Notes: generated from the letters alone by a model not told the origin. A DNA stretch of 64,000 nt from Myxococcales bacterium (GCA_020633555.1 JACKDL010000010.1:138346-202345), one strand, 5' to 3'; shown: positions 26,051-35,885, counted from the stretch's first letter. Numbers and translations: made by a program.

Positions 26051-29000
26051 GTGCAGTTCACCGTCCAGCTCTTCATCCAGGCCCACCACCACGGCTTCTA
26101 CACCGTGCACGTGCTGGGCGAGCCCAGCCTGGTGGTGCACACCGACGACCTGGATCAGGCCCGCGAGGATCTGACCCTGGTGCTGGCCGACCGCTTCGAG
26201 CGCATGCACCCGCGCCTGGTGGGCAAGTACGCCGAGGCCGGCGGGCTCACCGCCCACACCGTGCCCGTGCCCGACGCCTTGGTCGTGGACAGCGATGACG
26301 GCCCCGAGCCGCGCCCCGCCGAGGCCACCGTGCTGGTGGGCGCCGATCGCCGCTGGTGGCGGGTGCACGCCCCCCGCTGGGACCTGCGCGCCTGGGTGCC
26401 GCGCAGCGAGGACGTCGAGGCCGCCGCCTCGGCCCTGCTGGCCGATCACGCCGCCCACCTGCCCGAGGCGCAGCGGCTGGCCCTGCGCCGCGAGGGCGAC
26501 GAGTGGATCGAGCCCCTGGTGGTCGAGGCCGACGGCGCCCGCCCCGCCCAGTTCCTGGGCACCTGGCGCACCCGCGACTTCCTGCCCGAGCCCGGCCCGC
26601 CGAAGGACGCCGAGCCCGACGGCGCCGACGGCGACGAGTCCGAGGACGGCGACGCCCCGAACAAGCCTGGCAAGCACGGCAAGAAGCCCAAGCGGCCGGC
26701 CACCCCCAGCCTGGCCCGGGTGGGCGTCGCCCTGCACACCCAGGCCAAGGACGGCGAGCTGGAGCAGGCCTACGGCCGCGACGCCGACGTGCAGGCGCTG
26801 CTGGGCCAGCTCGCCTACAAGGGCGCCTGCATCGCGGTGGTGGGCGACCCCGGCGTGGGCAAGACCGCGCTGCTCAACGCCCTGGCCCAGGCCGTCTACC
26901 AGCAAACCAAGGACGGCCCCCTGAAGGCCCGCCCGGTGTTCTACGCCGACGCCAGCCGCCTCATCGCCGGCCAGGGCTTCTTCGGCGACTGGCAGCAGCA
27001 GTGCCTGGACGTGGTGAACGAGGCCATCGAAGCCGACGCGGTGCTTTACCTGGGCGACCTGCTGGCCCTGCTGGACGCCGGCAAGTCCGCCCACTCCGAC
27101 CAGAACGTCTCGCTGCTGCTCAAGCCCTACCTGGCCGGCGGCCGGCTGACCGTGGTGGGCGAGGCCAGCACCGCCGCCTGGGCCAAGCTGGAGCTGCGCG
27201 ACGCCGGGTTCGCCCGCCTGTTCGCCCCCTACCGGGTGGCCGAGCCGCAAGCCTCTGATCTGCCTGGCATTCTCAGCCAGGTGGCCGCCGAGATCGGCGC
27301 CGAGACGGGCCTCACCGTGCGGCCCGAGGCCATCGCCGCGGTGGACGAGCTGACCACCCGCTTCCGCAGCGACGGCGCCCGCCTGGGCCAGGCCGTGCAC
27401 TTCCTGCGGCGCCTGCTGGACGACGCCGCCTTCCAGGCCGAGCAGGCCGAGGACGACCGCCCCCCGGCCCCCATCGGCCGCGCCGCCGTGGTGGCCCGCC
27501 TGTGCGCCGAGACGGGCATGCCCGAGTTCCTGATCCAGGACGACGTGCCCCTGGATCCCGCCGCCGTGCAGGCCCACTTCCGCAAGCGCCTGATCGGCCA
27601 GGACGACGCGGTGCGCCGCATGACCGATCTGGTGGCGCTCATGAAGGCCGGCCTGGCCGATCTGGGCCGCCCCCTGGGCTCGTTCTTGTTCGTGGGCCCC
27701 ACCGGCGTGGGCAAGACCGAGATGGCCAAGGCCCTGGCCGAGTTCCTGTTCGGCCGCAAGGACCGCCTCACCCGCTTCGACATGAGCGAGTTCGTGCGCC
27801 CCGACAGCGTGCACCGCTTCCTGGGCGACGCCGGCGAGGAGGGCCTGCTCATCGGCCAGATCCGCCGCCAGCCCTTCTGCGTGCTGCTGCTGGACGAGGT
27901 CGAGAAGGCCCACCCCGCCGTGTTCGACGTGCTGCTGCAGGTGCTGGGCGAGGCCCGGCTGACCGACCAGGCCGGCCGCACCGCCGACTTCCGCAACACC
28001 GTCGTGCTCATGACCAGCAACCTGGGCGTCGAGACCTTCAAGCGCCGCCCCGGCTTCGGCCGCGCGCCCACCGCCGACGCCTTCAAGCAGCACTTCCTGG
28101 CCGAGGCCGAGCGCTTCTTCCGGCCCGAGCTGTTCAACCGGCTGGACCACATCGTGCCCTTCCTGCCCCTGGAGGGGCCGGCCATCGACCGCATCACCGG
28201 CCGCGAGCTGGCCGCCTTCGCCGAGCGCGAGGGCCTGAAGCAGCGCGGCATCGAGCTGACCCTGGCCGCCGACGTGCACCCCTGGATCGCCGCCCGGGGC
28301 GTGGAGCCCCGCTACGGCGCCCGCCCCCTGAAGCGCCTGATCGAGCGGCAGCTCACCGCGCCGCTCGCCCAGCACCTCGCCGGCCGCCGGGTGGCCCCCG
28401 GGCACGGCGTGCAGGTGGCCGCCGCCGGCGAGGCGCTGGCCTTCGCCAGCACCGAGGGCCAGGGCCAGCGCGGCCCCGCCGCCGCCCGCAAGGCCGTGCG
28501 CGCCTTCCTGGATCAGGTGGGCGTGCTGCGCTGGCAGGTGCAGCAGTGGCTGGACTCGGCCCCCCTGCGCGAGGCCCGCCAGGCCGTGCGCCTGGTGGAT
28601 CGCCTGGCCAGCCAGCCCCGGTTCTGGGACGACCGCGAGGCCGCCGAGGCCCGCAGCCGGCGGGCGCAGATCGACCGCGTCGTCGTCGAGGGCTTCGAGC
28701 GCGCGGGCTCCCAGCTCGCCGGCGTCGAGGACCTGGCCTACGAGGCCTTCCACGCCCGCGACGAGAGCCCCCTGGAGGCCCTGGCCCCCGAGCTGGCCGA
28801 CGTGGGCGGCAAGCTGGACGACCTGGAGGTGGCCCTGCTGGCCCGCGCCCACACCGATCCCGACCGGTGCGTGCTGTACCTGAAGGCCAGCGAGGACGGC
28901 GATCTGCTGCTGCGGCAGGTGATCGAGGCCTACACCGCGCTGGCGCAGGCCAGCGGCTGGGCGCTCGCCGTGCGCACCGCCAAAGAGACGGACTGGGCCC

Positions 29001-29617
29001 GCGAGGCCCGCAAGGCCCGCGAAGCGAAGGACCGCGCCCGCGCCCGCAAAGGCGGCGACGACGACGACGAGGCCGGCGGCAAGCCCAAGCGCGCCCGCGA
29101 GGGCAGCCACCTGGCCGATCCGCGGGCCTGGACCTGGGGCGCCTGGCACGCGCTCGAGGCGACGCCCGCCGACGAGGCCAGCCCCGAGGCCGACCCGGCC
29201 ACCCACGAGCGGCGCCTGCGCTCGGCCCGCTACACCTTCGTCGACCAGGCCAAAGCCGGCGCCCACACCCGCGTGCGCGCCCTGCGCTTCCAGGGGCCCA
29301 ACGTGGCCGTCTGGCTCACGCAAGAGGACGGCGCCCACCTGCTCACCGGCCAGTCGGGCGGCGCCACCCCCACCGTGCGGGTGCTCAGCCAGCCCGGCGA
29401 GCCCCGCCTGAGCAACCCCGCCGACCTGCGCCTGCCCGCCCACAAGCGGCGGCTCATCCAGGACAACACCCGCCAGGTGCACGACCCGGTCATCGGCCTC
29501 AGCGTGCCCTTCAAGAACCTGCTGGCCGAGCCCTACCGCCAGCTCCAGCGCGCCGCCCTGTACCACGGTGTGTTCGGCGAGGGCGCCCACAAGCTCTTCG
29601 CCCGGGGGGACGGCTGA
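26051..29617 (+). CDS. Clp/Hsp100-like double AAA+ ATPase, paralogue 1 (no ClpN)
   Basis: The 1188-residue product (GTG start) lacks the ClpN repeat. It has a ~200-residue N-terminal region starting MQFTVQLFIQAHHHGFYTV and an acidic/Lys-rich linker. AAA-1 has Walker A GDPGVGKTALL (~265) and a Clp-like pore loop (LIAGQGFFGDW), but its Walker B reads AVLYLGDL, so Asp-Glu is replaced by Gly-Asp. AAA-2 is intact: GPTGVGKTEMAK (~549), LLLDEVEKAHP (~611), FFRPELFNRLD and the Clp lid GARPLKRLIERQL. A ~390-residue C-terminal extension, with a charged KAREAKDRARARKGGDDDDE stretch, has no recognised domain. No ClpB middle coiled coil. Protein remodelling is inferred. It overlaps the next gene by 1 bp. 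Confidence 0.85.
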   Translation: MQFTVQLFIQAHHHGFYTVHVLGEPSLVVHTDDLDQAREDLTLVLADRFERMHPRLVGKYAEAGGLTAHTVPVPDALVVDSDDGPEPRPAEATVLVGADRRWWRVHAPRWDLRAWVPRSEDVEAAASALLADHAAHLPEAQRLALRREGDEWIEPLVVEADGARPAQFLGTWRTRDFLPEPGPPKDAEPDGADGDESEDGDAPNKPGKHGKKPKRPATPSLARVGVALHTQAKDGELEQAYGRDADVQALLGQLAYKGACIAVVGDPGVGKTALLNALAQAVYQQTKDGPLKARPVFYADASRLIAGQGFFGDWQQQCLDVVNEAIEADAVLYLGDLLALLDAGKSAHSDQNVSLLLKPYLAGGRLTVVGEASTAAWAKLELRDAGFARLFAPYRVAEPQASDLPGILSQVAAEIGAETGLTVRPEAIAAVDELTTRFRSDGARLGQAVHFLRRLLDDAAFQAEQAEDDRPPAPIGRAAVVARLCAETGMPEFLIQDDVPLDPAAVQAHFRKRLIGQDDAVRRMTDLVALMKAGLADLGRPLGSFLFVGPTGVGKTEMAKALAEFLFGRKDRLTRFDMSEFVRPDSVHRFLGDAGEEGLLIGQIRRQPFCVLLLDEVEKAHPAVFDVLLQVLGEARLTDQAGRTADFRNTVVLMTSNLGVETFKRRPGFGRAPTADAFKQHFLAEAERFFRPELFNRLDHIVPFLPLEGPAIDRITGRELAAFAEREGLKQRGIELTLAADVHPWIAARGVEPRYGARPLKRLIERQLTAPLAQHLAGRRVAPGHGVQVAAAGEALAFASTEGQGQRGPAAARKAVRAFLDQVGVLRWQVQQWLDSAPLREARQAVRLVDRLASQPRFWDDREAAEARSRRAQIDRVVVEGFERAGSQLAGVEDLAYEAFHARDESPLEALAPELADVGGKLDDLEVALLARAHTDPDRCVLYLKASEDGDLLLRQVIEAYTALAQASGWALAVRTAKETDWAREARKAREAKDRARARKGGDDDDEAGGKPKRAREGSHLADPRAWTWGAWHALEATPADEASPEADPATHERRLRSARYTFVDQAKAGAHTRVRALRFQGPNVAVWLTQEDGAHLLTGQSGGATPTVRVLSQPGEPRLSNPADLRLPAHKRRLIQDNTRQVHDPVIGLSVPFKNLLAEPYRQLQRAALYHGVFGEGAHKLFARGDG

Positions 29618-32600
29618 TGCTCTACGTCCCCGTCTTGGTGTCGGCCGACAAGCGCGGCGTGCACGACGTGCTCCTGCCCGGCATCAGCAGCCAGCGCTGG
29701 CGCGGCGTCAGCCTGGCCGAGCTGCTCGACGACGTGGCCCTGGAGCTCATGGAGCAGCTCCCCAAGGCCGAGCCCGCCTCGGTGGCGAAGTACCGCCTGT
29801 GCCCCGACCTGGAGCTGCGCCGGGTGAAGACCCAGGTGCGCGTGGGCGGCAGCGACCGCAGCCCCGAGCTGTGGGAGGGCCGGCTGACCGTGGTGGTCAC
29901 CCACTGGCCCAAGGAGCGCTTCAAGGTCTGCTACGTGCCCCGCCTGGGCGCCCGGCTGCGCTTCGCCGTCAGCCGCACCGCCCACCTGGCCGCGGCCCTC
30001 AGCCGGGTGCTCAGCGCCGAGCTGAAGGCCGGCCGCCTGAGCCTCGCCACCCTGGAGCAGGAGGGCTCCCGGGGCTACGAGTACCTCGAAGTGCTCGAGG
30101 TGGACGCCGAGCTGCCCACCGTGCTGCCGAGCCGCCCGCCCAAGCGCAAGAAGCCCAAGGGCAAGAAGCCCCGCGGCGCCAAGGCCCGCCAGAAGAAGAA
30201 GGCCGAGCCCCGCAAGCGCCGGCTGGTGCCGCCGGTGACCCTGCGCCAGGTGGGCACCGACCTCACCCACCGCGCCATCGACGGCCGCCTGAGCGCCGCC
30301 TTTGGCCGCGACGCCCTGGTGCAGCAGCTCCTGAAGCAGCTCGAACGGCCGGGCGCCGCCATCCTGCTCGTCGGCCCCTCGGGCGTGGGCAAAACCGCCA
30401 TCGTCCACGAGCTGGTGCGCCGCCTGGCCGCCCTGGGCAAGCCGCTGCACGAGCGCACCGACGTGTGGGCCGTGGACGGCAACCGTATCATCGCCGGCAT
30501 GATGTACGTGGGCGCCTGGGAGCAGCGCACCAAGGACCTGGTGGCCGAGCTCGAGGCCCGCGACGACATCCTGTACGTGGACGACCTGCCCGGGCTGGTC
30601 TACACGGGCCGCAGCCGCGACAGCGACACCAACGTGGCCGAGTACCTCACGCCCCACCTGGCCCGCGGCGACCTGCGCATCATCGGCGAGTGCACCGCCG
30701 AGCGGCTGGCCGCCGTGCGCGAGGAGGCCCCCGGCTTCTTCAGCCGCTTCCAGATCATCCGGGTGCCCGAGCTGGCCGAGGCCGAGACGCTGATGGTGCT
30801 GGTGGACACCCTGCGCGCCATCGAGGCCCGCGAGCCGGTGGTCATCGAGCCCGAGGTGCTCGAGGGCGTGCTGGGCCTGACCCGCCGCTTCCAGCGCCGC
30901 GAGGCCCACCCCGGCAAGGCCATCGCCCTGCTCACCCAGCTCGTCACCGACTACGGCCAGGTGAAGACCGACCTGCGCGGCCGCCGCGTCATCGGGCGCG
31001 ACCAGCTCGTGGATCACTTCGCCCGCCGCACCGGCCTGCCCCGCTTCGTGCTGTGGGAGCAGCAGAGCCGCGAGCACGCCGAGGTGCTCGCCCACTTCGA
31101 GCGCCGCATCATCGGCCAGCCCGCCGCCGCCCGCACCGCCGCCGACCTGGTGTGCGTGCTGCAGCAGGGCCTGGACGACCCCGAGCGCCCCCTGGGCACC
31201 CTGCTGTTCGTGGGCCCCACCGGCGTGGGCAAGACCGAGACCGCCAAGGCCCTGGCCGCCTACCTGTTCGGCACCGCCGATCGGCTGATCCGCTTTGATA
31301 TGAGCGAGTTCGGCGATCCGCTCAGCACGGCGCGGCTGTTCGGCGACCGCTTCCAGCCCGAGGGCGAGCTCACCCGGCGGGTGGCACAGCAGCCCTTCTC
31401 GGTGGTGCTGTTCGACGAGATCGAGAAGGCCCACCCGCGGGTCTTCGACGCCTTCCTGCAGGTGTTCGGCGAGGGCCGGCTGACCAACGCCGCCGGCCGC
31501 ACCACCGACTTCTGCAGCACCATCCTGATCATGACCAGCAACCTGGGCGTGGCCGACGCCGAGAAGGGCCTGGGCTTCGCCACCGGCGACCAGCGCACCC
31601 GCGACGCCCACTACATCAAGGCCGCCGAGGGCTTCTTCCGCCCCGAGTTCTTCAACCGCATCGACCGGGTGGTGCCCTTCCGCAACCTGCAGCGCGACGA
31701 CCTGGGCCCCCTGGTGCAGCGCACCCTCGAGGGCATCCTGGGCCGGCGCGGCCTGCGCCGCAGCGGCGTGCTGGTGGACGTGGCCCCCGAGCTGGTGGAC
31801 CTGCTGGTGGACCAGGGCTTCGACCCCAAGTTCGGCGCCCGCTCCCTGCGCCGCGCCCTGGAGCAGCGCCTCACCGTGCCCCTGGCCGCCCAGCTCATCG
31901 GCCAGCCCGTCGACCGCACGACCCTGGTGCACCTGGACCGCTTCGGCGCCGACATCGGCGTCACCGTCTGGGCCCTGGAAGACCCGCCCGTGGCCCACGC
32001 CGCGCTGCCCGCCATCGACGACTGGGCCGGCCTGCGCGCCCGGCTCGCCCTGCTGGACCAGGCCCGCGCCGGCCTGCTGCCCCCCGCCCTGGCCGACGCC
32101 CTGGCCGCCGAGCGCAGCGCGCTCATCGCGGGGGCCAACGCCCGCACCCTGGACGACGCCGGCTGGGCCCGCCTGAACGCCCTGAACGGCGTGTTCGAGG
32201 CCAGCGCCGACGGCCACGGCCTGCCCGATCTGGACGCCCTGCTCGCCCACGCCCACGCCACCTGGGTGGAGCGCTACGACTTCGTGGAAGAGGTGGAGCT
32301 GGTGGGCGCGCCCTACGCCGAGATCCGCCGCTGGGACGTGGTGCCCAGCCCCAAGCCCGTGGGCACCCAGCGCCCGGTGGAGCGGGCCGTGCAGCGCCTC
32401 ACCCGCGAGGCCGTAGCCGACGCCGAGGGCGCCACCGCCCTCCTCGCCAGCCTGGCCGCCCGAGTGGACGCCCTGCAGCACCCCAGCGCCCAGCGCCTGG
32501 TGCGCTTCCTGCCCGCCACCCCCGACGGCCCCAGCCAGCGCTGGGCCGCCGCCCTGGCCGCCGCCTGGCGCCGCGGCGTGGGCCAGCGCGCCCAGGCCAC

Positions 32601-33027
32601 CGGCTTCGTGCGCTGGCCCGACGGCTGGTGCGCCTGGGACGCGCGCCCCTGGACCCCCGAGGCCGGCGTTCTGCCCGACGGCTTCGCCCTGCGCGTCACC
32701 GGCAGCCAGCTCGAGCGGCTGCTGGACCCCGAGCTGGGCTTCCACCTGCGCCTGGAGCACGTGGGCGGCGACCTCGAGGCCAACCTGGCCCGGGTCGAGG
32801 CGGTGCCGGGCGACGGCGATCCCGTGGACCGCCTCACCGCCGCCGACCAGGCCTTCGCCGCCTGGCGCGCGGCCCGCCGGGCGGGTGAAGCCGGGCCCAC
32901 CCCGCGCCCCGCCCTGCCCATCGCCCGCCGCTACGCCGCCGGCGACCCACTCGGCGATCTGGTGGCCGCCGCCGACGCCCGCGCCCTGCAGGCCTTCTGG
33001 GCCCAGGCCCCCGGGGAGGCGCCGTGA
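29617..33027 (+). CDS. Clp/Hsp100-like double AAA+ ATPase, paralogue 2
   Basis: ATG 29617 overlaps the previous stop (TGATG); the product has 1136 residues. The N-terminal region (LYVPVLVSADKRGVHDVLLPG) corresponds to that of the other two and ends in a Lys-rich linker (PKRKKPKGKKPRGAKARQKK). AAA-1 has GPSGVGKTAIV (~252), pore loop IIAGMMYVGAW and Walker B ILYVDDL, where the catalytic Glu is Asp. AAA-2 is intact (GPTGVGKTETAK ~532, VLFDEIEKAHP ~595, FFRPEFFNRID). After the MTSNLG motif it has EKGLGFATGD, at the place where ClpC/ClpA carry their ClpP-docking tripeptide. A ~350-residue C-terminal extension follows the lid. Its stop overlaps the next GTG. Confidence 0.85.
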   Translation: MLYVPVLVSADKRGVHDVLLPGISSQRWRGVSLAELLDDVALELMEQLPKAEPASVAKYRLCPDLELRRVKTQVRVGGSDRSPELWEGRLTVVVTHWPKERFKVCYVPRLGARLRFAVSRTAHLAAALSRVLSAELKAGRLSLATLEQEGSRGYEYLEVLEVDAELPTVLPSRPPKRKKPKGKKPRGAKARQKKKAEPRKRRLVPPVTLRQVGTDLTHRAIDGRLSAAFGRDALVQQLLKQLERPGAAILLVGPSGVGKTAIVHELVRRLAALGKPLHERTDVWAVDGNRIIAGMMYVGAWEQRTKDLVAELEARDDILYVDDLPGLVYTGRSRDSDTNVAEYLTPHLARGDLRIIGECTAERLAAVREEAPGFFSRFQIIRVPELAEAETLMVLVDTLRAIEAREPVVIEPEVLEGVLGLTRRFQRREAHPGKAIALLTQLVTDYGQVKTDLRGRRVIGRDQLVDHFARRTGLPRFVLWEQQSREHAEVLAHFERRIIGQPAAARTAADLVCVLQQGLDDPERPLGTLLFVGPTGVGKTETAKALAAYLFGTADRLIRFDMSEFGDPLSTARLFGDRFQPEGELTRRVAQQPFSVVLFDEIEKAHPRVFDAFLQVFGEGRLTNAAGRTTDFCSTILIMTSNLGVADAEKGLGFATGDQRTRDAHYIKAAEGFFRPEFFNRIDRVVPFRNLQRDDLGPLVQRTLEGILGRRGLRRSGVLVDVAPELVDLLVDQGFDPKFGARSLRRALEQRLTVPLAAQLIGQPVDRTTLVHLDRFGADIGVTVWALEDPPVAHAALPAIDDWAGLRARLALLDQARAGLLPPALADALAAERSALIAGANARTLDDAGWARLNALNGVFEASADGHGLPDLDALLAHAHATWVERYDFVEEVELVGAPYAEIRRWDVVPSPKPVGTQRPVERAVQRLTREAVADAEGATALLASLAARVDALQHPSAQRLVRFLPATPDGPSQRWAAALAAAWRRGVGQRAQATGFVRWPDGWCAWDARPWTPEAGVLPDGFALRVTGSQLERLLDPELGFHLRLEHVGGDLEANLARVEAVPGDGDPVDRLTAADQAFAAWRAARRAGEAGPTPRPALPIARRYAAGDPLGDLVAAADARALQAFWAQAPGEAP

Positions 33028-35318
33028 AGACCCGCTTCCATCTGTTCCTGCGCCAGCACGCCAACGACTGGCTCACCGCCACCGTGCTCACCGCGCCGCA
33101 CATCGCCGCCTTCGGCCCCGATCTGGCCAGCCTGAAGCCCCAGCTCGCCGAGGCCCTGGCCCAGGAGCTGGCCGACGGCCACCTGAAGGCCCACGGCCAC
33201 TGGCACGAGGATCTCAGCCGCCGCGCCCTGGAGCTGGAGCTGCGCGCCGTGCAGCACCAGCGCCTGATCCGTGTGCCCATGCGCTTCTCGCTGGTGGTGC
33301 GCCCCGTCGCCCACGTGGACGATCTGTTCGAGGTGTGGGTGCCGCGCCTGGGCGAAGTGTTCACCATCAAGGGCGCCGAAAACATCGAGCCCTGGGCCGA
33401 GGAGGTCATCCGTGGCGCCCTGCACCTGAAGGACGTCGAGACTCTGTTGCCCCTGCAGCGGGCCCGCGGCGAGCGCCTGGAGCCCCTGGAGGTCACCTGG
33501 TCGCGCCCCAAGCCCAAGGCCGAGAAGCGCCAGACCTGGCGCGCGCAGGCCGAGGACGAGGCCGAGCAGGCCCGCGCCCACCCGCTGGCCCAGGTGGGCG
33601 TGGAGCTGGTGGGCGAGGCCCGCGACGGCGCCATCCCCCGGGCCGACTTCCGCGACGACGTGCTGCAGCAGCTCCTGGCCATCCTCGACGCCGGCCACGA
33701 CCGCAGCGTGCTGCTCACCGGCCCCACCGGCGTGGGCAAGACCGCCCTGGTGCACGAGCTGGCCCACCGGGTGGCCGCCGGCACCGTCCCCCGCCGCCTG
33801 CAGGACGTGCCCCTGTGGCACATCACCGGCGGGCGCATCATCTCGGGCATGAAGTACCTGGGCCAGTGGCAGGCCCGCGCCCGCGAGATCGTGCAGGCCA
33901 TCCGTGCCGAGCGCGGCATCCTGTACGTGGACAGCCCGCTGGAGCTCATGACCGCCGGCGACGCCAAGACCGGCATGGACGTGGCCAGCTTCCTGCTGCC
34001 GCCCATCCGCAGCGGCGAGATCACCGTCATCGCCGAGACCACCCCCGACGCCCTGCTGCTGGCCGAGCAGCTCAACGCCCCCTTCGTGGCCGCCCTGCGC
34101 CGCCTGCCCGTGCCCCCCTTCCCCGCGGCCCAGGCCCAGGCCGTGCTCGAGCGCGCCGCCACCCGCATGGAGAAGACCTACCGGGTGCAGTTCACCGCCC
34201 CCGCCCTGGGCCGCGCGCTGGATCTGTTGGCCCGCTTCGGCCAGCACGACGCCCTGCCCGGCTCGGGCCTGCGCCTGCTGGAACAGATGGCCCGCCTGAA
34301 CGCCGGCCAGCGCAAGCGCCTCACCCTGACGCCCGCCCACGCCGTGAAGGCCTTCGCCCAGGCCACCGGCTTCAGCGAGACCCTGGTGGATCCCGACGTG
34401 CCCCTGGACGCCGCCGCCGTGCGCGCCCACTTCGAGGGCGGCGTGGTGGGCCAGCGCGAGGCCACCGACCGCCTCACCGAGCTGGTGATGATCATCAAGG
34501 CCAGCCTGGACGACCCCGAGCGCCCCCTGGGCTCCTTCCTCTTCATGGGCCCCACCGGCGTGGGCAAGACCGAGTCGGCGCTCACCCTGGCCGAGTATCT
34601 GTTCGGCGCCCGCGACCGTGTGATGCGCTTCGACATGAGCGAGTACGGCTACCCCGGCGCCGCCCAGCGCCTGGTCGGCTTCGGCCGCACCGAGGGCGAG
34701 CTCACCCGCAAGGTCCGCCAGCAGCCCTTCTGTGTCATCCTGCTCGACGAGATCGAGAAGGCCTCCGGCGAAGTGTTCGATCTGTTGCTGCAGGTGCTGG
34801 GCGAGGGCCGCCTCACCGACGGCACCGGCCGCACCGTCAGCTTCCGCCACGCCATCCTGATCCTCACCAGCAACCTGGGCGCCGGCGAGCAGCGCCGCAT
34901 CGGCCTGAGCCCCGCCCAGCCCCAGGCCATGGCCCAGCACTACCGCGAAGCCGCGCAGGCCTTCTTCCGCCCCGAGTTCGTGAACCGTTTGGACTTCCTG
35001 GTGCCCTTCGCCGCCCTGGACGCCGACGCCATCCGGTCCATCGCCGCCCGCATGCTCGACCGCGCGCTCAGCCGTGAAGGGCTCGGTCGGCGGGGGCTGA
35101 CCGCCACCTGGGATCCCAGCGTGCTCGACCTGCTCATGGCGCACGGCTACGAGCCCAAGTACGGCGCCCGGCCCATGAAGCGCGCCATCGAGCAGCATGT
35201 GCTGGTGCCCCTGGCCCGCTGGTTGCTGGGCGCCGAGGTGGGCACCGGCGCCACGCTGGAGTTGGCTGCCAGGGACGGCGCTGTGCAGATCAGGGCTGCG
35301 GCGCCACCGGCGCCGTAG
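33024..35318 (+). CDS. Clp/Hsp100-like double AAA+ ATPase, paralogue 3
   Basis: GTG 33024 overlaps the previous stop by 4 bp; the product has 764 residues and no C-terminal extension. The N-terminal region (KTRFHLFLRQHANDWLTATV) matches paralogues 1 and 2 in layout. AAA-1 has GPTGVGKTALV (~232), pore loop IISGMKYLGQW and Walker B ILYVDSPLEL, where Glu is replaced by Ser, predicting binding without normal hydrolysis. AAA-2 is intact (GPTGVGKTESAL ~508, ILLDEIEKASGE ~570). LTSNLGAGEQRRIGLSPAQ places an IGL tripeptide where ClpA has its ClpP loop. The three proteins may form a mixed hexamer; no clpP is nearby. Confidence 0.85.
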   Translation: MKTRFHLFLRQHANDWLTATVLTAPHIAAFGPDLASLKPQLAEALAQELADGHLKAHGHWHEDLSRRALELELRAVQHQRLIRVPMRFSLVVRPVAHVDDLFEVWVPRLGEVFTIKGAENIEPWAEEVIRGALHLKDVETLLPLQRARGERLEPLEVTWSRPKPKAEKRQTWRAQAEDEAEQARAHPLAQVGVELVGEARDGAIPRADFRDDVLQQLLAILDAGHDRSVLLTGPTGVGKTALVHELAHRVAAGTVPRRLQDVPLWHITGGRIISGMKYLGQWQARAREIVQAIRAERGILYVDSPLELMTAGDAKTGMDVASFLLPPIRSGEITVIAETTPDALLLAEQLNAPFVAALRRLPVPPFPAAQAQAVLERAATRMEKTYRVQFTAPALGRALDLLARFGQHDALPGSGLRLLEQMARLNAGQRKRLTLTPAHAVKAFAQATGFSETLVDPDVPLDAAAVRAHFEGGVVGQREATDRLTELVMIIKASLDDPERPLGSFLFMGPTGVGKTESALTLAEYLFGARDRVMRFDMSEYGYPGAAQRLVGFGRTEGELTRKVRQQPFCVILLDEIEKASGEVFDLLLQVLGEGRLTDGTGRTVSFRHAILILTSNLGAGEQRRIGLSPAQPQAMAQHYREAAQAFFRPEFVNRLDFLVPFAALDADAIRSIAARMLDRALSREGLGRRGLTATWDPSVLDLLMAHGYEPKYGARPMKRAIEQHVLVPLARWLLGAEVGTGATLELAARDGAVQIRAAAPPAP

Positions 35319-35374
35319 CTTGTTCACGGCGCAGCGCACGGCCACCGCAAGCCCCTGAAATCCTGAAACTTCTC

Positions 35375-35487
35375 ACAGGGTTTTCCGGTCAGGTCGATCG
35401 GGGCGCTTGAGTCGGTCGGGCCGGCATGATCCCATCGTGCCCAGACGCGCTGCGGGGTGAGGAAGTCGATGCCAGGGCCACTGTCCA
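35375..35487 (+). mobile_element. IS630-type left-end fragment
   Basis: About 112 bp, from ACAGGGTTTTCCGGTCAGGT onward, match the left end of the complete element at 43055 with only four mismatches and in the same orientation. Similarity stops abruptly inside what would be the transposase start. It is a relic lying directly upstream of the CRISPR leader. Confidence 0.8.
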
Positions 35488-35885
35488 CGCTACACCGACG
35501 ACCATAGCCCCGGTGGCCCCGTCTTCGAGTTCATGCCCCGTCCCAGCCTGCAGCCCTGCTCGACTGCGAACCTCAGCAAACTTCTTGCTTGGCGCCGCCC
35601 CAACCCGCTGCTACCGTCGGATTTGGGGTCAGGGCACTGGCCACTTGCTCTTTGAAATCTTCGGATTTCCCGAAATGCCAACTTGGGCAACGAGCGCAAA
35701 CCCGCATTCCTTCGTCGAGGTTGGCGTTTGGAAGCAAACGCCGCAACATGCGGAAATAAATGACAAAACGCAGTAGCTTATATGCTCTATGCCGCTTTAC
35801 TGGGGGAGGGGTGCACGATGACCCACCCGAGGTTAGCGGATCAAAGCTGAAAGTCGCTGCGCTGCAGTCGGTTGAGAGGCCGACT
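35488..35885 (+). promoter_or_regulatory. AT-rich CRISPR leader region
   Basis: This stretch has no convincing gene. From about 35640 it becomes strikingly AT-rich for this window (for example CTCTTTGAAATCTTCGGATTTC, shortened here to TTTGAAATCTTCGGATT, and TTATATGCTCTATG), ending next to the first CRISPR repeat. Position and composition fit a leader with the array promoter reading rightwards. Confidence 0.55.

Noticed and set aside
24923..29590. Very long open frame on the strand opposite the first Clp-like gene
   Set aside because: High GC at third positions removes stops on the opposite strand; the translation is low-complexity Gly/Ala/His/Gln/Leu without domains, while the plus strand encodes clear AAA+ motifs. 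Similar antisense frames elsewhere were dropped for the same reason.
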